Positions 61,533-64,000 of a stretch of 64,000 nt of DNA are shown piece after piece; within the stretch, counting starts at the first letter, position 1; the number at the start of each line of letters is the position of its first letter. The stretch comes from Phytophthora vignae f. sp. vignae. Its lineage: Eukaryota; Oomycota; Peronosporomycetes; Peronosporales; Peronosporaceae. Position numbers and translations under genes: made by a program. The stretch spans positions 682,001 to 746,000 of the forward strand of contig JABJUM010000005.1 in NCBI GenBank assembly GCA_016169955.1, given 5' to 3'. The notes below the pieces were generated by a model, which saw only the letters and a list, made by a program, of their open reading frames with translations, did not search any database and was not told the origin of the DNA.

Positions 61533-63385
61533 ATGTCGCCCAATGCGATCGCGCCATGTAGCGACGCCACCGAGGCTCTACCACTGCCTCAACCGAGCGA
61601 TCAACTCCAACACCCCGTCGTTGCTTTCCTTGTCAAGGCAAAAGGTGTGTGGAATTCCCTGCAAATCAGTCACAGCGGTGGGAAGTACTCTGTCAAACGA
61701 CTACTAGCTCTGGAAGAGTACGCTCGAACCACCTCGCTCACTCGCGTGCTGCTGGTATGCATCGGCACACCGCTGCCCATGGCAATCGTCGTAATACTGC
61801 AGGAATGTGCGCCACTGCGGGATCCATCAGACGGTTGGAGCGCAAACTACGGGTTTTGGATTCGTGCTGGTGTTCTTGGGGGTATCGTGGCTGTGGGTAT
61901 GGCTGCGTTTGCTCTCTCCATGATTCCGGGGGTAGTTTTATCAAATCGGCAGCTAGCACAGCTCTGCATTGGTACAGGTGTTAGTTATCCCTGCGCCGCG
62001 ATGCTCGTGGCCGACTTGTGGGTCTTCCCGATTCCGTTCATGATCCTCACGATCATGAGCCTGTACGTGACGCTGTTTGCCGGGTTCTTCTGGCTCGTTG
62101 CTGGGAAAGACGTGATCGCCGAAATGGGCAAGCACACCGACGAACTCATTCTCGCCGTCAGCTTCAGCGGCTCACAGTGCGTTATGGCGTTCGTCTATGC
62201 ATTCTACGCGGTGCTGTTCGATCACGCTGCAAACACGCATTTCGAGGTGCCGGTGATTCTGCTGCTCCCGATCATCAAAATCATCATGAAAAACCTGGTG
62301 TCCCGAACCATTGTGCACATGAAAGACATGGTCCCTGAGGCTGTAATCTTCACCGTGGACTTCTTCAACTCCATGTACCTCGCTACGTGTATGCAGAACG
62401 CGTCCTCGATCACAACAGTGCTTCTGATGATGACAATCGACATCACGCAGACCATTTTCGAGTTACAAAGTCTTCACTCCAAGACTAGCACCATTGTGGC
62501 ACGACTTGAACAAGCGAATGGCTCCATCACAGGTTATGGCAGTCTGTTACCAGCGGTCGAATCGATTTGTCGTGACACCGCAAAGTATGCACGGCAAGCT
62601 CGGGAAAACATCATTCTTGACTCTTGTCTGCCTCATAAATTATCCGCCGAAGGTCGCACTCTACTCGAAACGTTGAAGAGTGTACCAGGGAACGGAGTCC
62701 GCTCTATTCCTCGATTCAGTATAGCAGACCTGAGCGGCTCGTTCCGGTCCAAAATCGATAAAGCTCGCGCCCACACCGTTCCCAAGTCCTTTTGGAAATC
62801 CAGAGGCCGTAGCACGAGAAAAATTGAGCCTGGCAGTGAAAGAATCGTCAAGCCACTACGCCGGGGCACCAAAGAGGGCAAAGGCTGGCTTGATATGGCC
62901 GCTACACCGCACAAGCTGATTCTCAGTGAGACGCTGGAGGTGCTTTTCACTACTGAATGTGTCGTTTTGACCGAGTATTTGGAGTCTATCATCCCCGTGT
63001 TGTATGGCAACTTCGTACTGCTGGTCGTGCATCTTCCGAGTGCACCATACCACAAGGATCTGGTCGGGATCACCCCAGACAACGTGGGGGGCACTGTCAG
63101 CAACATCTTCATCCTCGCCACGCTCGAGTTCGCTTCATTCGTATTCCTCGTCTTCATGATGATGAGGAATTGCCGCCTCAAAGCGCTGTACCACCTCGCG
63201 TTTGTCCTGGAGACGCAGATGCTTCTCATCCAGGTAAAGCTCATGACCTGGGTGCTCATGAGCTTCAGTTTTCGCGTGGAACACTTCGGTACGTTCGTTC
63301 GCGCTTGTGTGGGAGCAACCTTCGTCTAACGGCGTTCTCTGTTGCAGGTGTTGATTTCACCTTCAAGTTCCCTTGGATGACCTAG
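61533..63385 (+). CDS. Polytopic membrane family, copy K (intact)
   Basis: Preferred start ATG at 61533 (MSPNAIAPCSDATEAL), by analogy with sister N-termini. Exon 1 to 63288, intron 63289-63347 (59 bp, phase 1), exon 2 63348-63385 (GVDFTFKFPWMT), 597 aa. Blocks: SHSGGKYSVKRLLALEEY, GWSANYGFWIR, FPIPFMIL, YAFYAVLF, KDMVPEAVIFTVDFFNSMY, FTTECVVLTEYLE, RNCRLKALYHLAFVLE, FRVEHFG. The loop (about 370-470) is strongly basic (KSFWKSRGRSTRK). The Ngaro element ends 328 bp upstream and may have displaced its distal promoter. Confidence 0.85.
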
Positions 63386-63615
63386 CCAAATGTACATAAG
63401 AAAATAAGTCGCTTTGTCTCGTAAAATGACTGCGCGATTCCAATAAGGCAGCACAAGTATCACGCCGTGAATTGTTCTAACTTCTGAACAAACCGACTCT
63501 TACCTTTTAGTGGAAGTTCATTGTTTTAAGCAGCGCCTGGATGAAGGGCTGTACCATCAGTTTCATCGACCCATATTCCAAGCGACGCTGTGCAAACGAC
63601 GAAGAAGCAGCGATA

Positions 63616-64000
63616 ATGGACGAGTTCCAGAGTGTGGGCGTTGGTGTTGCTCTCGGTTTGGTGCTCGTCTCTTTCTTAACGCTCTATCCGGGAGAGCCCT
63701 TCGACTACTCAGTCAATGGCGCCAACAGCAGTGGCCACCCATCGTCAACTCTCGCCTCCAAGAACGAACCAGGATCTTCAAGCACAGCGGCTGACCCATC
63801 TACCAGCTCGGAGCAGCCACAGAAGCAGCAACAGATCGCTGAAATCGAGATGGCAGCCCAGCGCGTAAAAGTACAGAAGCTCCAGGAACTGCTCGGTCTG
63901 GAGAAGGACAAGGCTCAACAACTCGTCTTGCGAGCCAAACAGGAAGCCCTGGACGCGGTTGAAACTCCTGGCCGGGCACCCAGCAGCTATACTGGCAGCG
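63616..64000 (+). CDS. Membrane-anchored coiled-coil protein, partial
   Basis: ATG at 63616; 128 codons are open to the window edge. Residues 8-23 (VGVALGLVLVSFLTLY) form one hydrophobic helix, a likely signal anchor. A Ser/Asn/Thr-rich stretch follows (about 35-70), then a Gln/Glu/Lys-rich heptad region of coiled-coil character (about 70-115, QRVKVQKLQELLGLEKDKAQ). Not recognised. Confidence 0.6.
   Translation, partial: MDEFQSVGVGVALGLVLVSFLTLYPGEPFDYSVNGANSSGHPSSTLASKNEPGSSSTAADPSTSSEQPQKQQQIAEIEMAAQRVKVQKLQELLGLEKDKAQQLVLRAKQEALDAVETPGRAPSSYTGS

Overview
The window reads as nuclear genomic DNA of an oomycete, most likely a Phytophthora or a close Peronosporales relative. The evidence is short introns (59-101 bp), dense GC-rich genes, a secreted RxLR-EER effector gene, flagellar genes, an oomycete-like core promoter in front of a catalase gene, and Ty3/Gypsy, Harbinger and Ngaro/DIRS transposons. 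No tRNA, rRNA or CRISPR array was seen.

Layout. Positions 1-10.1 kb (minus strand) hold a tandem array of one unrecognised family of polytopic membrane proteins of about 580-610 aa: five copies A-E plus one 3-prime relict. A is cut by the window edge, C and D look intact, B has a frameshift, and E is broken by a perfect 164-bp inverted copy of its own 3-prime end. An RxLR effector gene follows at 10.2-10.9 kb. Positions 11.7-24 kb are a conserved housekeeping island: a mitochondrial-type EngB GTPase, a cytosolic carboxypeptidase (tubulin deglutamylase type) divergent from the axonemal protein DRC11/IQCA1, a leucine-rich-repeat/WW protein, and a catalase. The same membrane family resumes on the plus strand at 24.2-28.1 kb (F and G, both broken), 48.3-54.5 kb (H and I intact, J with a shifted start) and 61.5-63.4 kb (K intact). 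The window ends inside a short membrane-anchored coiled-coil protein.

Transposons interrupt the right-hand array. A PIF/Harbinger-like DNA transposon (about 29.6-48.1 kb, damaged transposase and Myb/SANT partner) carries inside its Myb gene a 15.04-kb Ty3/Gypsy LTR element (31,594-46,631) with identical 826-bp LTRs and a TGAG target duplication. That element has gag, protease and pol on the minus strand, a dual RNase H, a chromodomain, and a textbook -1 frameshift signal at the gag end. It also has a 1,581-codon open reading frame on the opposite strand between pol and its 3-prime LTR, and it is saturated with the hexamer CTCGGC/GCCGAG. A 109-bp direct repeat flanks the whole nested block. 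A second retroelement, of Ngaro/DIRS type with tyrosine recombinase and A1-B1-A2-B2 split direct repeats, sits between family copies J and K.

How it fits together: a stable cilium and housekeeping core is flanked on both sides by fast-evolving arrays of a lineage-specific membrane family. In the arrays, tandem duplication, fold-back inversion, nonsense mutation and transposon insertion are all visible. This is the gene-dense core beside repeat-rich accessory DNA pattern expected of plant-pathogenic oomycetes.
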